64,000 bases of DNA, taken from Methylomonas koyamae. GTDB taxonomy: Bacteria; Pseudomonadota; Gammaproteobacteria; Methylococcales; Methylomonadaceae. The stretch covers positions 1 through 64,000 of the forward strand of contig NZ_LUUK01000226.1 in NCBI RefSeq assembly GCF_001644025.1, in the 5' to 3' direction. A model generated the notes under the pieces. It was not told where the DNA came from and searched no databases. It was given only the letters and a program-made list of their open reading frames with translations. This document shows, one piece after another, positions 1-8,567 of this stretch; within the stretch, counting starts at the first letter, position 1, and the number at the start of each line of letters is the position of its first letter. The position numbers and the translations under genes were made by a program.

Positions 1-20
1 CTTGCGTCGGCACATCCTAT

Positions 21-716
21 TTAGCGCATCTTATCGCGCTTATTCGCAAGATATTCCTCACATATGCCACCAAGATAGTTTCTCGTCTCTTGATTGAGCA
101 GGTGACCATGCTTTTCTAGTATAGGCGGTAAATATTCGGTCGCGCATAACCCAGCATGGTGGATTTGGCCATTTTCTGCCGATCGTTCAAGAAGGTCTTT
201 GTTTTGTTCAGGCGTCAGATCATCAAGATACGGAAGTATCATTTTAAAATTAGCTTCAGCACCTCGAAATGACTTAGAACGACCAATAATCCTAATAATT
301 TCATTTATTGTTCCTGTACAGTCATGCTGTATAAGAGCCGGGAACAACACGGGTAATGCCAAATTTTCCAGTGAGATTTTCGTCGATTGAATATGTGAAA
401 AGAACCCCTGTGGGATGCTTCCATCAAGAGACAGCGGAATAATTGTCATATCCGCTCGAAAAGCTGCGATTCCAGATTCTTGGACGCACCATGAAGACTC
501 AAAATAGCTTTTGCTTAAAATGCAGATAAAAACACTCGCTTTCCTTATCTCTTCTAATATTTTCAGCCTCCATTCTTCGGAAACATCAATATCTTCGTGT
601 GCTAGAAATGAGGCGATCCCGATAGACTCCAGAAGTTCCTTGATTCGGCCCGCAATCTGCTTATCGGCGGTTTGGTAACTTATAAACGTATAACAGTCCA
701 TCTGTATGATTTCCAA
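21..716 (-). CDS. Stand-alone TIR-domain protein (putative NADase or signalling effector)
   Basis: 231 residues. The first ~140 form a TIR domain: an opening strand (CYTFISYQ), a helix, a BB-loop-like region (HEDIDVSEEW) and the SSWCVQE segment, where E80 sits at the position of the catalytic glutamate of NAD-cleaving TIR domains. The last ~90 residues are a mostly helical region I do not recognise; it could sense a ligand or partner. No signal peptide or membrane segment is seen, so it should be cytoplasmic. An internal Met six residues in is an alternative start. No ThsA-like or other defence partner lies to its right; the left side is cut off by the window. The gene is visibly more AT-rich than its neighbours, which suggests transfer. 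A role in phage defence is inference from the family. Confidence 0.8.
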   Translation of the reverse strand: MEIIQMDCYTFISYQTADKQIAGRIKELLESIGIASFLAHEDIDVSEEWRLKILEEIRKASVFICILSKSYFESSWCVQESGIAAFRADMTIIPLSLDGSIPQGFFSHIQSTKISLENLALPVLFPALIQHDCTGTINEIIRIIGRSKSFRGAEANFKMILPYLDDLTPEQNKDLLERSAENGQIHHAGLCATEYLPPILEKHGHLLNQETRNYLGGICEEYLANKRDKMR

Positions 717-910
717 TGACTAACAAGTAATTAAACAGTTTCCGTATACCACCACACCACGATTCACCCGCGCGACAACCCGTTGTTAAACATTGAGTGT
801 CTCCTTCCGTAAATCATTTTACGACCTGCAATGGCAATTAAGGCGCCGACATTGAATCAAGCCAAGCGCTGGGCCACAACGCTTAGGCTTCCGCCGCGCC
901 CGCGGCGATG

Positions 911-944
911 CCCCAGCATTCCGGCTCGCGCCGGAATGCTGGGG
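911..944. repeat. Perfect 15-bp inverted repeat (hairpin) downstream of phosphoketolase
   Basis: Arms at 911-925 and 930-944 are exact reverse complements with a 4-base loop (tcgc). It lies 20 bases beyond the stop codon of the minus-strand phosphoketolase gene, so it probably ends or stabilises that mRNA. No T-run follows on either strand, so it is not a classical intrinsic terminator; it may instead be a REP-like element. Confidence 0.6.
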
Positions 945-964
945 CCGACGGGTTTAGCAAACGA

Positions 965-3331
965 TCAAGGCCACAGCCAGTTGTCGGCTTCCGGTAGATC
1001 CACGCCGTTTTCGTAGGCGTAGTTGCGGCATTCGATTTGGCGGTCGCGGAGTTTTTCCTTGACGTGGGCGCCGGCGACTCGGAGCGCGGGTATCCTGTCG
1101 ATCACATCGATGGCCAGGCTGAAACGGTCGATTTCGTTTTGAATCGCCAATTCCAGCGGGGTGTTGATGCTGCCTTTTTCCTTGTAGCCGCGTACGTGCA
1201 GATTTTTGTGGTTGGTGCGACGGTAGGTCAAACGGTGAATCAGCCACGGGTAGCCGTGGAAATTGAAGATAACCGGCTTATCGACGGTAAACAGGCTGTC
1301 GAAGTCCTTGTCGCTCAAGCCGTGCGGGTGCTCGGCGGCCGGGGTCAGCTTGTAGAGATCGACGACGTTGACGAAGCGAATTTTCAAGTCCGGAAAATGC
1401 TCGCGCAGTAGGACCACCGCCGCCAGCGCTTCCTTGGTCGGAATGTCGCCGGCGCTGGCGAGCACCGCATCCGGCTCGCTGCCGTTGTCGTTGCTGGCCC
1501 ATTCCCAAATGCCGATGCCTTTGGTGCAATGCTTGATCGCGGCGTCCATGTCCAGGTATTGCAAGTGTTTTTGCTTGTCGCAGACGATGACGTTGATGTA
1601 ATTGGTGCTTTGCAAGCAATGGTTGGCGACCGACAACAGGCAGTTGACGTCGGGCGGCAGGTAGATTCGGGTGATTTCCGGGCTTTTGTTGACGACCACG
1701 TCCAGGAAACCGGGGTCTTGGTGGGTGAAACCGTTATGGTCCTGGCGCCAGACCGTCGAGGTAATCAGCAGATTCAACGACGACACCGGCGCCCGCCAAG
1801 ACACGGCCTTCATCATCGCCAGCCATTTGGCGTGCTGGTTGAACATCGAATCGATGACGTGAACGAAGGCTTCGTAAGTCGAGAAAAAACCGTGGCGGCC
1901 GGTCAGCAGATAGCCCTCCAGCCAGCCTTCCAGCGTGTGCTCGGACAGCATTTCCATGACCCGGCCGTCGGTCGCCAATTCGCCGCCGTCGGCGTCTTCC
2001 GGCAAATAGTCGGCCAGCCAGGTTTTTTTGCTGGCACCGTAGATCGCATCCAGTTTGTTGGACGAATTTTCATCCGGGCCGAATACCCGGAAGTTGCGCA
2101 TGTTCTCCGCCATAATGTCGCGCAGGAACAGGCCGAGCGGCCGGGTGTTCTCGGCGACCGATTTGCCGGGGCCGGGCAAGGCCGCCGCGTAGTCGCGAAA
2201 ATCCGGCATCCGCAATGCTCGGCGCAATACGCCGCCATTGGCGTGCGGCGTCGCGCTCATCCGTCGCGGCCCCTTCGGCGCCAGTGCTTTCAATTCCGGA
2301 ATTAAACTGCCGTTGGCGTCGAACAATTCTTCCGGCCGGTAGCTCCTCAGCCACTCGTCCAATTGCGCCAAATGCGCCGGCTTTTCCCTGACTTCGGCCA
2401 TCGGCACTTGGTGAGCGCGCCAGAAGCCTTCGACCTTGCGATTGTCGACAAACTTGGGGCCGGTCCAACCCTTGGGCGAGCGCAACACGATCATCGGCCA
2501 GCGCGGCCTTACTACCTCACTGCCCGCACGGGCGGCCTGTTGTATCTTGCGGATTTCCAGCAGGCAGGTTTCCAGGGTCTCGGCCATTTTCCGATGCATT
2601 GTCAGCGGATCGTCGCCCTCGACGAAATACGGGGTCCAGCCGTAGCCTTTGAACAGGTCTTCCAGCTCTTGATGCGAGATGCGCGACAGCAAGGTCGGGT
2701 TGTTGATCTTGTAGCCGTTCAGATGCAGGATGGGCAGCACGGCGCCGTCGCGGGCCGGATTCAGGAATTTGTTGGAATGCCAGGAGGTCGCCAACGCGGC
2801 GGTCTCGGCCTCGCCGTCGCCGACCACGGCCGCGACCAGCAGATCCGGATTGTCGTAAGCCGCGCCGAAGGCGTGGGAAATGCTGTAACCCAGCTCCCCG
2901 CCTTCGTGGATGGAACCCGGCGTTTCCGGCGTGCAATGGCTGCCGATACCGCCCGGAAACGAGAATTCCTTGAAAAACTGGCGCATGCCTTCTTCGTCTT
3001 CGCCCTTGTTCGGATAAATCTCGCTGTAGGTGCCTTCCAAGTAAACCGGCGCCAACACGCCCGGCGCGCCGTGGCCGGGGCCGGCGATGAACAGCACACT
3101 TTGGTCGTACTTGTTAATCAAGCGGTTCAGATGCACGTAGGCAAAACTCAAACCGGGACTGGAACCCCAATGGCCAAGCAGGCGGCGCTTGATGTGCTCG
3201 GGTTTTAACGGCTCGCGCAGCAAGGGATTGTCGCGCAGGTAAATCATCCCGGCGGCCAAGTAATTGCACGCGCGCCAGTAGGCGTCGATCTGGCGCAGTT
3301 CGGTGTCGGACAGGTTGATTTCGGTACTCAT
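965..3331 (-). CDS. xfp: Xylulose-5-phosphate/fructose-6-phosphate phosphoketolase
   Basis: 788 residues, the usual length for the family. This ThDP enzyme splits xylulose-5-P (or fructose-6-P) with phosphate to acetyl-phosphate plus glyceraldehyde-3-P (or erythrose-4-P). Family signatures are visible: PGHGAPG near the N-terminus, the segment [13 protein letters not shown] followed by [15 protein letters not shown], and the ThDP-binding GDGEAETA. The start at 3331 (MSTEINLS) is preferred because a GGAG ribosome site lies just upstream; the open frame runs on to 3457 but that extension is unlike the family. It stands alone, with no acetate kinase next to it. In methanotrophs this enzyme gives a short route from pentulose/hexulose phosphates to acetyl-P; that role here is inference. 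Confidence 0.95.
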   Translation of the reverse strand: MSTEINLSDTELRQIDAYWRACNYLAAGMIYLRDNPLLREPLKPEHIKRRLLGHWGSSPGLSFAYVHLNRLINKYDQSVLFIAGPGHGAPGVLAPVYLEGTYSEIYPNKGEDEEGMRQFFKEFSFPGGIGSHCTPETPGSIHEGGELGYSISHAFGAAYDNPDLLVAAVVGDGEAETAALATSWHSNKFLNPARDGAVLPILHLNGYKINNPTLLSRISHQELEDLFKGYGWTPYFVEGDDPLTMHRKMAETLETCLLEIRKIQQAARAGSEVVRPRWPMIVLRSPKGWTGPKFVDNRKVEGFWRAHQVPMAEVREKPAHLAQLDEWLRSYRPEELFDANGSLIPELKALAPKGPRRMSATPHANGGVLRRALRMPDFRDYAAALPGPGKSVAENTRPLGLFLRDIMAENMRNFRVFGPDENSSNKLDAIYGASKKTWLADYLPEDADGGELATDGRVMEMLSEHTLEGWLEGYLLTGRHGFFSTYEAFVHVIDSMFNQHAKWLAMMKAVSWRAPVSSLNLLITSTVWRQDHNGFTHQDPGFLDVVVNKSPEITRIYLPPDVNCLLSVANHCLQSTNYINVIVCDKQKHLQYLDMDAAIKHCTKGIGIWEWASNDNGSEPDAVLASAGDIPTKEALAAVVLLREHFPDLKIRFVNVVDLYKLTPAAEHPHGLSDKDFDSLFTVDKPVIFNFHGYPWLIHRLTYRRTNHKNLHVRGYKEKGSINTPLELAIQNEIDRFSLAIDVIDRIPALRVAGAHVKEKLRDRQIECRNYAYENGVDLPEADNWLWP

Positions 3332-3550
3332 GACTACTCCGTAGGTTCGGCTGAAACGATGGCGATTCGAATAACGACAACCATGCCGATCGACGGAGCG
3401 ATCAAGCTGGACGCCACGCCACAAGCATAGCCGACAACGCCGAAAGTGGCGGCCCAAGCAGCTTTAACCGAAATGTCACGCAAGCTTTACCGAGCTGTCA
3501 CATAACAGATTTATGCTGAACTCATGTCAAACTGCTATGGTGAGCGTGCC

Positions 3551-4357
3551 ATGAAATTGCACTATCGTTCGATCTGGATTTCCGATACCCATCTCGGCAC
3601 CAAGGGGTGTAAGGCCGAGTACTTGCGGGACTTTCTGGACAACAGCGAGTCCGACTACCTGTATCTGGTCGGCGACATCATCGATTGCTGGAAATTTCGT
3701 AGCGGCTTTTACTGGCCGGCGCTGCATAACGACATCGTGCAACGCATCATCAAAAAAGCCAAGGCCGGCACCCGCGTGGTCTACATTCCCGGCAACCACG
3801 ACGAAATGTTCCGCAAACACGCCGGCATGCATTTCAACGGCATCGACATTCAACTAAACGCGGTCCATAAGACCCAGGACGGCCGGCGCTTTCTGGTGTT
3901 GCACGGCGACGAGTTCGACAGCATCGTCTGCCACAATAAGAGCTTGGCCTACATCGGCGGCGAGGCTTACGAAGTGCTGCTGTACATCAACCGCTGGTTC
4001 AACGCGATCCGCGCCCGTTTGGGTTACAAATACTGGTCGCTGTCGGCGTATTTGAAGCATAAGGTCAAGAATATCGTCGCGTTCATGGACAACTACCAGC
4101 ACATCCTGAGTCTGGAAGCCCAAAAACGCAAGGTGGACGGCATCATCTGCGGTCACATCCACCACGCCGACATCAGCGATATGGAGTTTGGCAAGACTTA
4201 CGCCAACTGCGGCGACTGGGTAGAAAGTTGTACCGCCCTGGTCGAGAATGCCGCCGGCCAGTTGAGCATCGTGCATTGGCTGGAAGACAGCCAACGCCTG
4301 CTGGATGCCGCGCCGGAGCCGCAAACCGCCACCGGCGGTTACGCCCAGGCGGCCTGA
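3551..4357 (+). CDS. Metallophosphoesterase, UDP-2,3-diacylglucosamine diphosphatase-like
   Basis: 268 residues from the chosen start. The five calcineurin-type metal-binding blocks are present in order: DTHLG, GDIIDCW, GNHDE, HGDEFD and GHIHHA. This pattern and length match the LpxH-like family (COG2908), whose founding member hydrolyses UDP-2,3-diacylglucosamine to lipid X in lipid A synthesis. It is longer than E. coli LpxH (about 240 residues) and has a central Tyr/Trp/Lys-rich segment, so it may be a paralogue with another nucleotide-diphosphate substrate. Start: the ATG at 3551 (MKLHYRS) has a GGTGAG six bases upstream; an in-frame ATG at 3524 is possible. It is convergent with the minus-strand gene ending at 4373. 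Confidence 0.85.
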   Translation: MKLHYRSIWISDTHLGTKGCKAEYLRDFLDNSESDYLYLVGDIIDCWKFRSGFYWPALHNDIVQRIIKKAKAGTRVVYIPGNHDEMFRKHAGMHFNGIDIQLNAVHKTQDGRRFLVLHGDEFDSIVCHNKSLAYIGGEAYEVLLYINRWFNAIRARLGYKYWSLSAYLKHKVKNIVAFMDNYQHILSLEAQKRKVDGIICGHIHHADISDMEFGKTYANCGDWVESCTALVENAAGQLSIVHWLEDSQRLLDAAPEPQTATGGYAQAA

Positions 4358-4372
4358 AACCCGATTCGGCGG

Positions 4373-4798
4373 CTAGCGATGCCGTTTCTTGCCGGCGCTG
4401 GATTTGGCCGCGGTCTTTTTTCCGGCTTTTTTAGACTTGCCGGATTTTCGGGCATGGGCGGCCGCCGGTTCGGCGGCCGCGCTCTCCAGTTTGGCGTCGT
4501 CCTCGGCATCGGCCGGTAAATCGGGTACCGCAACCGCATTGGCCGAAGACGGGACAACGCCGCCATCGACAGTGGATTGGTCGCAATCCGGTAGATCGTG
4601 GTCTTCCGGCGTGCAAATGACCCGGTAAACAATTTTGCGGTCGTCGCGGCCGGAGCTCTCGGCCGGCACCGTTGGCGCGGCCGTGTCGTCCGAGATGGTG
4701 CCCAACACCTCGGCCTGGACCGGCCGGGACATCCAGATACCTAGCGATAATAGAGCGGCGGCGGATAGCGCGCCGATCGGGCCGGATCGAGGCTTCAT
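4373..4798 (-). CDS. Small secreted hypothetical protein with Lys-rich tail
   Basis: 141 residues. The N-terminus (MKPRSGPIG, hydrophobic stretch, then PVQAE) looks like a signal peptide cut after PVQA. The middle contains two cysteines in a short VICTPEDHDLPDCD segment that could form a disulfide. The end is Ala-rich, then strongly basic (repeated KSGKSKK, AGKK blocks, last residues KRHR). I recognise no family. The start codon overlaps the stop of mazG by an ATGA, so it is translationally coupled to it and belongs to the pfkB-mazG operon. The basic tail could bind nucleic acid or anionic polymers, which is speculation. Confidence 0.7.
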   Translation of the reverse strand: MKPRSGPIGALSAAALLSLGIWMSRPVQAEVLGTISDDTAAPTVPAESSGRDDRKIVYRVICTPEDHDLPDCDQSTVDGGVVPSSANAVAVPDLPADAEDDAKLESAAAEPAAAHARKSGKSKKAGKKTAAKSSAGKKRHR

Positions 4799-5598
4799 TG
4801 GCTTTGCAAGCGGCGCTTGGCTTCGTTCCATAACGCGTCCAGTTCGGCCAGCTCGCAATCCAACAATTGCCGGCCGCTGGCCTTAACCTCGCGTTCGATG
4901 AAATTGAAGCGGCGAGTGAATTTACGAGTGGCTTCGCGCAACGCGATTTCCGGATTGACTTTCAGATGGCGGGCCAAATTGACGGCTACCAGCAGCAAAT
5001 CGCCGACTTCCTCGTGGATGTGAGCTTGATCGCCGGATTGCCAGGCTTCATGGACTTCTTGCAATTCTTCGCGAACCTTGTCGAATACCGGTTCGACGGC
5101 CGGCCAATCGAAGCCGTGACTGGCGGCGCGGTTTTGAATTTTCTCGCATTGCACCAGAGCCGGCAGACTTTGGGCGACGCCGGCCAGCACGCTTTCATCG
5201 GCGTCGGCCGGCCGCTTTTGTTGACGTTCCTCGGCCTTGGCGGTTTCCCAGGCTTGCTGGCGTTGTTCGTCGCTGTCGAATTTGGCGTCGGCGAATACGT
5301 GAGGATGGCGGCGCACCAGCTTGTCGCCGATCGCGCCGGCGACTTGCTCGAAATCGAACAAGCCGCGTTCTTCGGCGATTCGGGAATGAAACACCACTTG
5401 CAGCAGCAAGTCGCCGAGTTCACCGCGCAGATCATCGAAGTCGTCGCGCTCGATCGCGTCGGCGACTTCGTAGGCTTCTTCTATCGTGTAGGGAATCAGG
5501 CTGCGGAAGTCCTGCTTGACGTCCCAGGCACAACCGGTGTCTGGATCGCGCAGCCGGGCCATCAAGGCCAGCAAGGCTTGGGTTTTGGCTAAACTCAA
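4795..5598 (-). CDS. mazG: Nucleoside triphosphate pyrophosphohydrolase MazG
   Basis: 267 residues from the TTG start, close to the 263 of E. coli MazG. It hydrolyses (d)NTPs to NMP and pyrophosphate, cleaning the nucleotide pool. Two tandem MazG repeats are seen. The first has the acidic metal-binding pattern EEAYEVADAIE followed by ELGDLLLQVVFH; the second has EEVGDLLLVAVNLARH. No ATG exists at a sensible place, but a TTG at 5598 opens SLAKTQALLALMARLRD and overlaps the TGA of the upstream kinase gene as TTGA. That makes an unusual start codon and translational coupling the likely explanation. Its own stop overlaps the next gene by ATGA. Confidence 0.92.
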   Translation of the reverse strand: MSLAKTQALLALMARLRDPDTGCAWDVKQDFRSLIPYTIEEAYEVADAIERDDFDDLRGELGDLLLQVVFHSRIAEERGLFDFEQVAGAIGDKLVRRHPHVFADAKFDSDEQRQQAWETAKAEERQQKRPADADESVLAGVAQSLPALVQCEKIQNRAASHGFDWPAVEPVFDKVREELQEVHEAWQSGDQAHIHEEVGDLLLVAVNLARHLKVNPEIALREATRKFTRRFNFIEREVKASGRQLLDCELAELDALWNEAKRRLQSQ

Positions 5599-6527
5599 AA
5601 CGTCGATCCGAAGGTTTGTTCGTAACGGGCCTTGAATTCCGCCAGTGTGAAGGTGTGGTTTTGAGTGCCGTTGTGCTCGATCTTGATCGCGCCCAGCAAC
5701 GACGCGATCCGGCCGGTCACGTCCCAATCGTAGTCGTTCATCAGACCGTACAACAAGCCGGCCCTGAATGCGTCGCCGCAACCGGTCGGGTCCGCCAGTT
5801 GCTTGGGTTGGGCCGACGGGATGTCGATGCACTCGCCGCGCGTATAAATTTTCGACCCTTGGCCGCCCAAGGTCACGATCAACGCGTCGACCCGCTCGGC
5901 CAGTTGCTCCAGACTCAAGCCGGTGCGCTGTTGCATCAATTCCGACTCGTAATCGTTAAACGTGGCGTAATTGGCCAGATCCATCAATTTCAACAATTCG
6001 TCGCCGTCGAACATCGGCATGCCCTGGCCGGGATCGAAGATAAACGGAATTCCCAGTTCGGCGAATTGTTCGGCGTGCTCCAGCATGCCTTGCTTGCCGT
6101 CCGGCGAAACGATACCGACGCTGATCTCGGACGCCAACGGCACGCTGTTCAGATGGGAGAAATTCATCGCGCCGGGGTGGAAGGCGGTGATTTGATTGTC
6201 TTCCACGTCGGTGGTGATGTAAGCCTGACCGGTGTAATGGTCGTCCAGCACCTTGATGTAACGGCTGGAAATGCCGCATTGGCTCAGCCAATGGGCGTAG
6301 GGTTCGAAATCGTGGCCGACCGTGGCCATGATCAGCGGTTCCTCGTTCAACAGTTTCAGGTTATACGCGATGTTACCGGCGCAACCGCCGTATTCGCGGC
6401 GCAGCGCCGGTACCAGAAACGACACGTTCAGTATGTGCAATTTCTCGGGCAGGATGTGATTTTTGAATTTGTCGTGGAACACCATGATGGTGTCGTAGGC
6501 CATCGATCCACAGATAAGTGCGCTCAT
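5595..6527 (-). CDS. PfkB-family carbohydrate/nucleoside kinase (adenosine-kinase-like)
   Basis: 310 residues. It carries the PfkB signatures: an N-terminal glycine pair in EYGGCAGNIAYNL and the C-terminal DPTGCGDAFRAG with the catalytic aspartate. Overall length and the AYITTDVEDNQ segment resemble the proteobacterial adenosine-kinase-like branch of the family rather than fructokinases, so a nucleoside or sugar is phosphorylated from ATP; the substrate cannot be fixed from sequence alone. First gene of a coupled operon with mazG and a small secreted protein. Pairing a nucleoside kinase with a nucleotide pyrophosphohydrolase hints at nucleotide salvage or housekeeping. Confidence 0.85.
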   Translation of the reverse strand: MSALICGSMAYDTIMVFHDKFKNHILPEKLHILNVSFLVPALRREYGGCAGNIAYNLKLLNEEPLIMATVGHDFEPYAHWLSQCGISSRYIKVLDDHYTGQAYITTDVEDNQITAFHPGAMNFSHLNSVPLASEISVGIVSPDGKQGMLEHAEQFAELGIPFIFDPGQGMPMFDGDELLKLMDLANYATFNDYESELMQQRTGLSLEQLAERVDALIVTLGGQGSKIYTRGECIDIPSAQPKQLADPTGCGDAFRAGLLYGLMNDYDWDVTGRIASLLGAIKIEHNGTQNHTFTLAEFKARYEQTFGSTF

Positions 6528-6627
6528 TGTTGTCCTTGAAATAACGTTTTTCGGCGGGCGCTAAGGTACCGGATGTTGGCGCCCGGTACAAGGCAAAGAT
6601 AGCAGACCGGCCGAACCGGTCCGGCCG

Positions 6628-6987
6628 TTACAACAAGATCAGAGCCCAGGTCGCGGCGGCCCAAATCAGCGACAGCATCACCGCCGCCGAGCCGATGTCC
6701 TTGGCCCGGCCGGACAATTCGTGATGCTCGAAACCGACTCTATCGACGACGGCCTCAACCGCCGAATTCAACAGTTCCACCAACAGCACCAACACCACGC
6801 TGCCGATCAGCAAGGCTTTTTCGATTGGGGTATGCCCCAACCAGATCGCCAGCGGCGTAGTCACCAGGAACAAAACCACCTCTTGGCGAAACGCTTCCTC
6901 ATGTTGCCAGGTGGCTTTGAAGCCGGCGATCGAGAAGAAGCAGGCATTCACCAAGCGCTTCAATCCTTTTGCGTTTTGATTGGCCAT
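6628..6987 (-). CDS. dgkA: Diacylglycerol kinase
   Basis: 119 residues, three membrane helices, the size of E. coli DgkA. It phosphorylates diacylglycerol to phosphatidate in the inner membrane, recycling the lipid left by membrane-derived glycan synthesis. The conserved segment ELLNSAVEAVVDRVG, containing the catalytic and metal-binding Glu residues, is intact. The open frame extends to 7083, but the ATG at 6987 (MANQNAKGL) is preceded by AGGAAA at good spacing and gives the family length. It begins 9 bases after the gcvH stop and is probably cotranscribed with it. Confidence 0.93.
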   Translation of the reverse strand: MANQNAKGLKRLVNACFFSIAGFKATWQHEEAFRQEVVLFLVTTPLAIWLGHTPIEKALLIGSVVLVLLVELLNSAVEAVVDRVGFEHHELSGRAKDIGSAAVMLSLIWAAATWALILL

Positions 6988-6995
6988 GCCGTTTC

Positions 6996-7379
6996 CTAAG
7001 CCTCGATTTGAGCAGTATACGCGGCGGCGTCCAGCAAGCCGTCCAATTCGCCGGGATCGGCAGCCTGCACGCAGAATAGCCAAGTGGCGTACGGCGCGTC
7101 GTTGACCTGCTCCGGCGCGTCGGCCACGCTGTCGTTGACCGCGACGACGCTACCGCCAACCGGGCTGTACAGATCGGACGCGGTTTTTACCGACTCGACC
7201 ACGGCGCATTGCTCGCCTTGCTTGACGGTCCTGCCGACTTCCGGCAAGCCGATGAACACGATGTCGCCCAGTTCGGACTGGGCGAAATCGGTAATCCCGA
7301 CCCGAACCAGGTTGGCATCCTCCAGCTTGGCCCACTCGTGGGTGGCCGCGTATTTCAAGTTTTCTGGCGTTTCACTCAT
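6996..7379 (-). CDS. gcvH: Glycine cleavage system H protein
   Basis: 127 residues. The H protein carries the aminomethyl group between the P, T and L proteins of glycine cleavage on a lipoyl arm. The lipoyl-lysine motif ESVKTASDLYSP is intact (K65), as are the N-terminal THEWAKLED and the GDIVFIGLPEVG segments. An AGGAT precedes the ATG. gcvT and gcvP are not in the window, so this copy is separated from the rest of the system and could also serve as a lipoyl donor. A hairpin with TAGCCC/GGGCTA arms lies in the leader (about 7406-7427); it does not look like a glycine riboswitch. Confidence 0.95.
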   Translation of the reverse strand: MSETPENLKYAATHEWAKLEDANLVRVGITDFAQSELGDIVFIGLPEVGRTVKQGEQCAVVESVKTASDLYSPVGGSVVAVNDSVADAPEQVNDAPYATWLFCVQAADPGELDGLLDAAAYTAQIEA

Positions 7380-7538
7380 GACGATATCCTGTAAAGCCTA
7401 ACGGTAGCCCAACAGCATAACGGGCTAATTTTTTTACACAACAAAAAATTCAGGGCGCCATTGGCGCGCACCCTTATAATTTCGACGATCCGCCGGCGTC
7501 GAATCGGCCGGTTTCTCAGACATTCACTCGATCACATC

Positions 7539-8555
7539 ATGCGCAATCTCCGTATTCCGGCCTGTCTGCTCGCTGCCTCGGTCGCGGCCAGCGCCGCCGC
7601 GGCTACCGACCCGGACGATGCCGAGCCCGGCCAGGTCCCGGCCGCCGGCGCCGCCACCGAGGCGCTGACGCTGACTCGGTCCGGCCAACGTTTGGCCGGC
7701 ATCGTCACCCGTCGCCTGGAAAGCAGCCGGCGCCGTTCCGAATTTTCGGCCTACGGCAGCGTGCTGAACCCGGAGCCGCTGTTGGCAATCCGCCAGCAAT
7801 ATTTGGCCGCGCAAGTCCAACAGGACAGCGCTCGGGCCAAATTCGACGAATCGGCCCATAACTTGGCCCGGACCCGCGACCTGCACCGGCAAGACATTGT
7901 TTCCACCCGCCGCCTCCAGGAACAACAAGCGCTGTGGCAGGCCGACAAATCCGGCCTGGCAAGTAGCGGCTACCAACAACAAGCGATCACCGCCGCCAGC
8001 CGGCTGACCTGGGGGGCAACATTAACCGACTGGTTCACCCGCCCGAATCATCCGCAAGCCGAACAGCTACTGACCGGCCAAGCCCAGCTATTGCAAATCA
8101 CCTTACCGGCCAACGCACCCGTCGATCTTGCCGTCGGCAAGGCCCGAATTCAGGCCGACGCCCAACCCCAGACCGAACTGACCGCCGAAGCCATCGCCCC
8201 GGCGCCGCAAGTCGATCCGGTCAGCCAGGGTCGCCGTTACTTCATGCTGTGCCGAGCCTGCCGCCTGCCCTACGGCGCGCCGCTAACGGCCTGGCTGCCC
8301 GGCGCCGAAACCGGCCAGACCGGCGTGCGGATTCCGGCCTCCGCACTGGTCTGGCATTTGGGGCAAGCCACGGTGTTCGTCAAATCGGCCGACGACCGTT
8401 TCAGCGCGCGGCCGTTGCTAGACTACGCGGCGGACGGTCTTGACTATTTCGTGACGGCCGGCCTGCAAGCCGGCGAGGAAGTCGTCACGACCGGCGCGCA
8501 GACGCTGCTGTCTCAGCAATTGAAAGGCACCGCCAGCGGCGAAGGCGATGATTGA
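7539..8555 (+). CDS. Orphan periplasmic adaptor (RND/HlyD membrane-fusion-protein-like)
   Basis: 338 residues from the ATG at 7539, which opens a signal peptide (MRNLRIPACLLAASVAASAA). The body has the layout of an efflux adaptor: an opening beta segment (RSEFSAYGSVLNPEPL), a helical hairpin rich in Gln, Ala and Arg (about residues 80-150), and a C-terminal beta-barrel/proximal region (VRIPASALVWHLGQATVFVK, then GLQAGEEVVTTGAQTLLSQQ), as in CusB/HlyD-type proteins. No RND pump or outer-membrane channel is beside it. Odd: a CRAC motif (MLCRACRLPYG) in the second half, which could bind a metal or form a disulfide. No strong ribosome site is visible; an upstream in-frame start at 7461 is possible. 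Confidence 0.7.
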   Translation: MRNLRIPACLLAASVAASAAAATDPDDAEPGQVPAAGAATEALTLTRSGQRLAGIVTRRLESSRRRSEFSAYGSVLNPEPLLAIRQQYLAAQVQQDSARAKFDESAHNLARTRDLHRQDIVSTRRLQEQQALWQADKSGLASSGYQQQAITAASRLTWGATLTDWFTRPNHPQAEQLLTGQAQLLQITLPANAPVDLAVGKARIQADAQPQTELTAEAIAPAPQVDPVSQGRRYFMLCRACRLPYGAPLTAWLPGAETGQTGVRIPASALVWHLGQATVFVKSADDRFSARPLLDYAADGLDYFVTAGLQAGEEVVTTGAQTLLSQQLKGTASGEGDD

Positions 8556-8567
8556 AGACGGGATCAG

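Noticed and set aside
21-716. Thoeris defence system
   Set aside because: A TIR protein is present but no ThsA-like SLOG or macro-domain partner in the visible region.
831-1016. Open frames across 717-964
   Set aside because: They overlap the hairpin and xfp gene end and have no protein-like features.
965-3457. Longer phosphoketolase start at 3457
   Set aside because: The extra 42 residues are Arg-rich and unlike the family; the ATG at 3331 has a good ribosome site.
7380-7460. Glycine riboswitch upstream of gcvH
   Set aside because: Only a short TAGCCC/GGGCTA hairpin is present; the space is too small for and lacks the tandem glycine aptamer.
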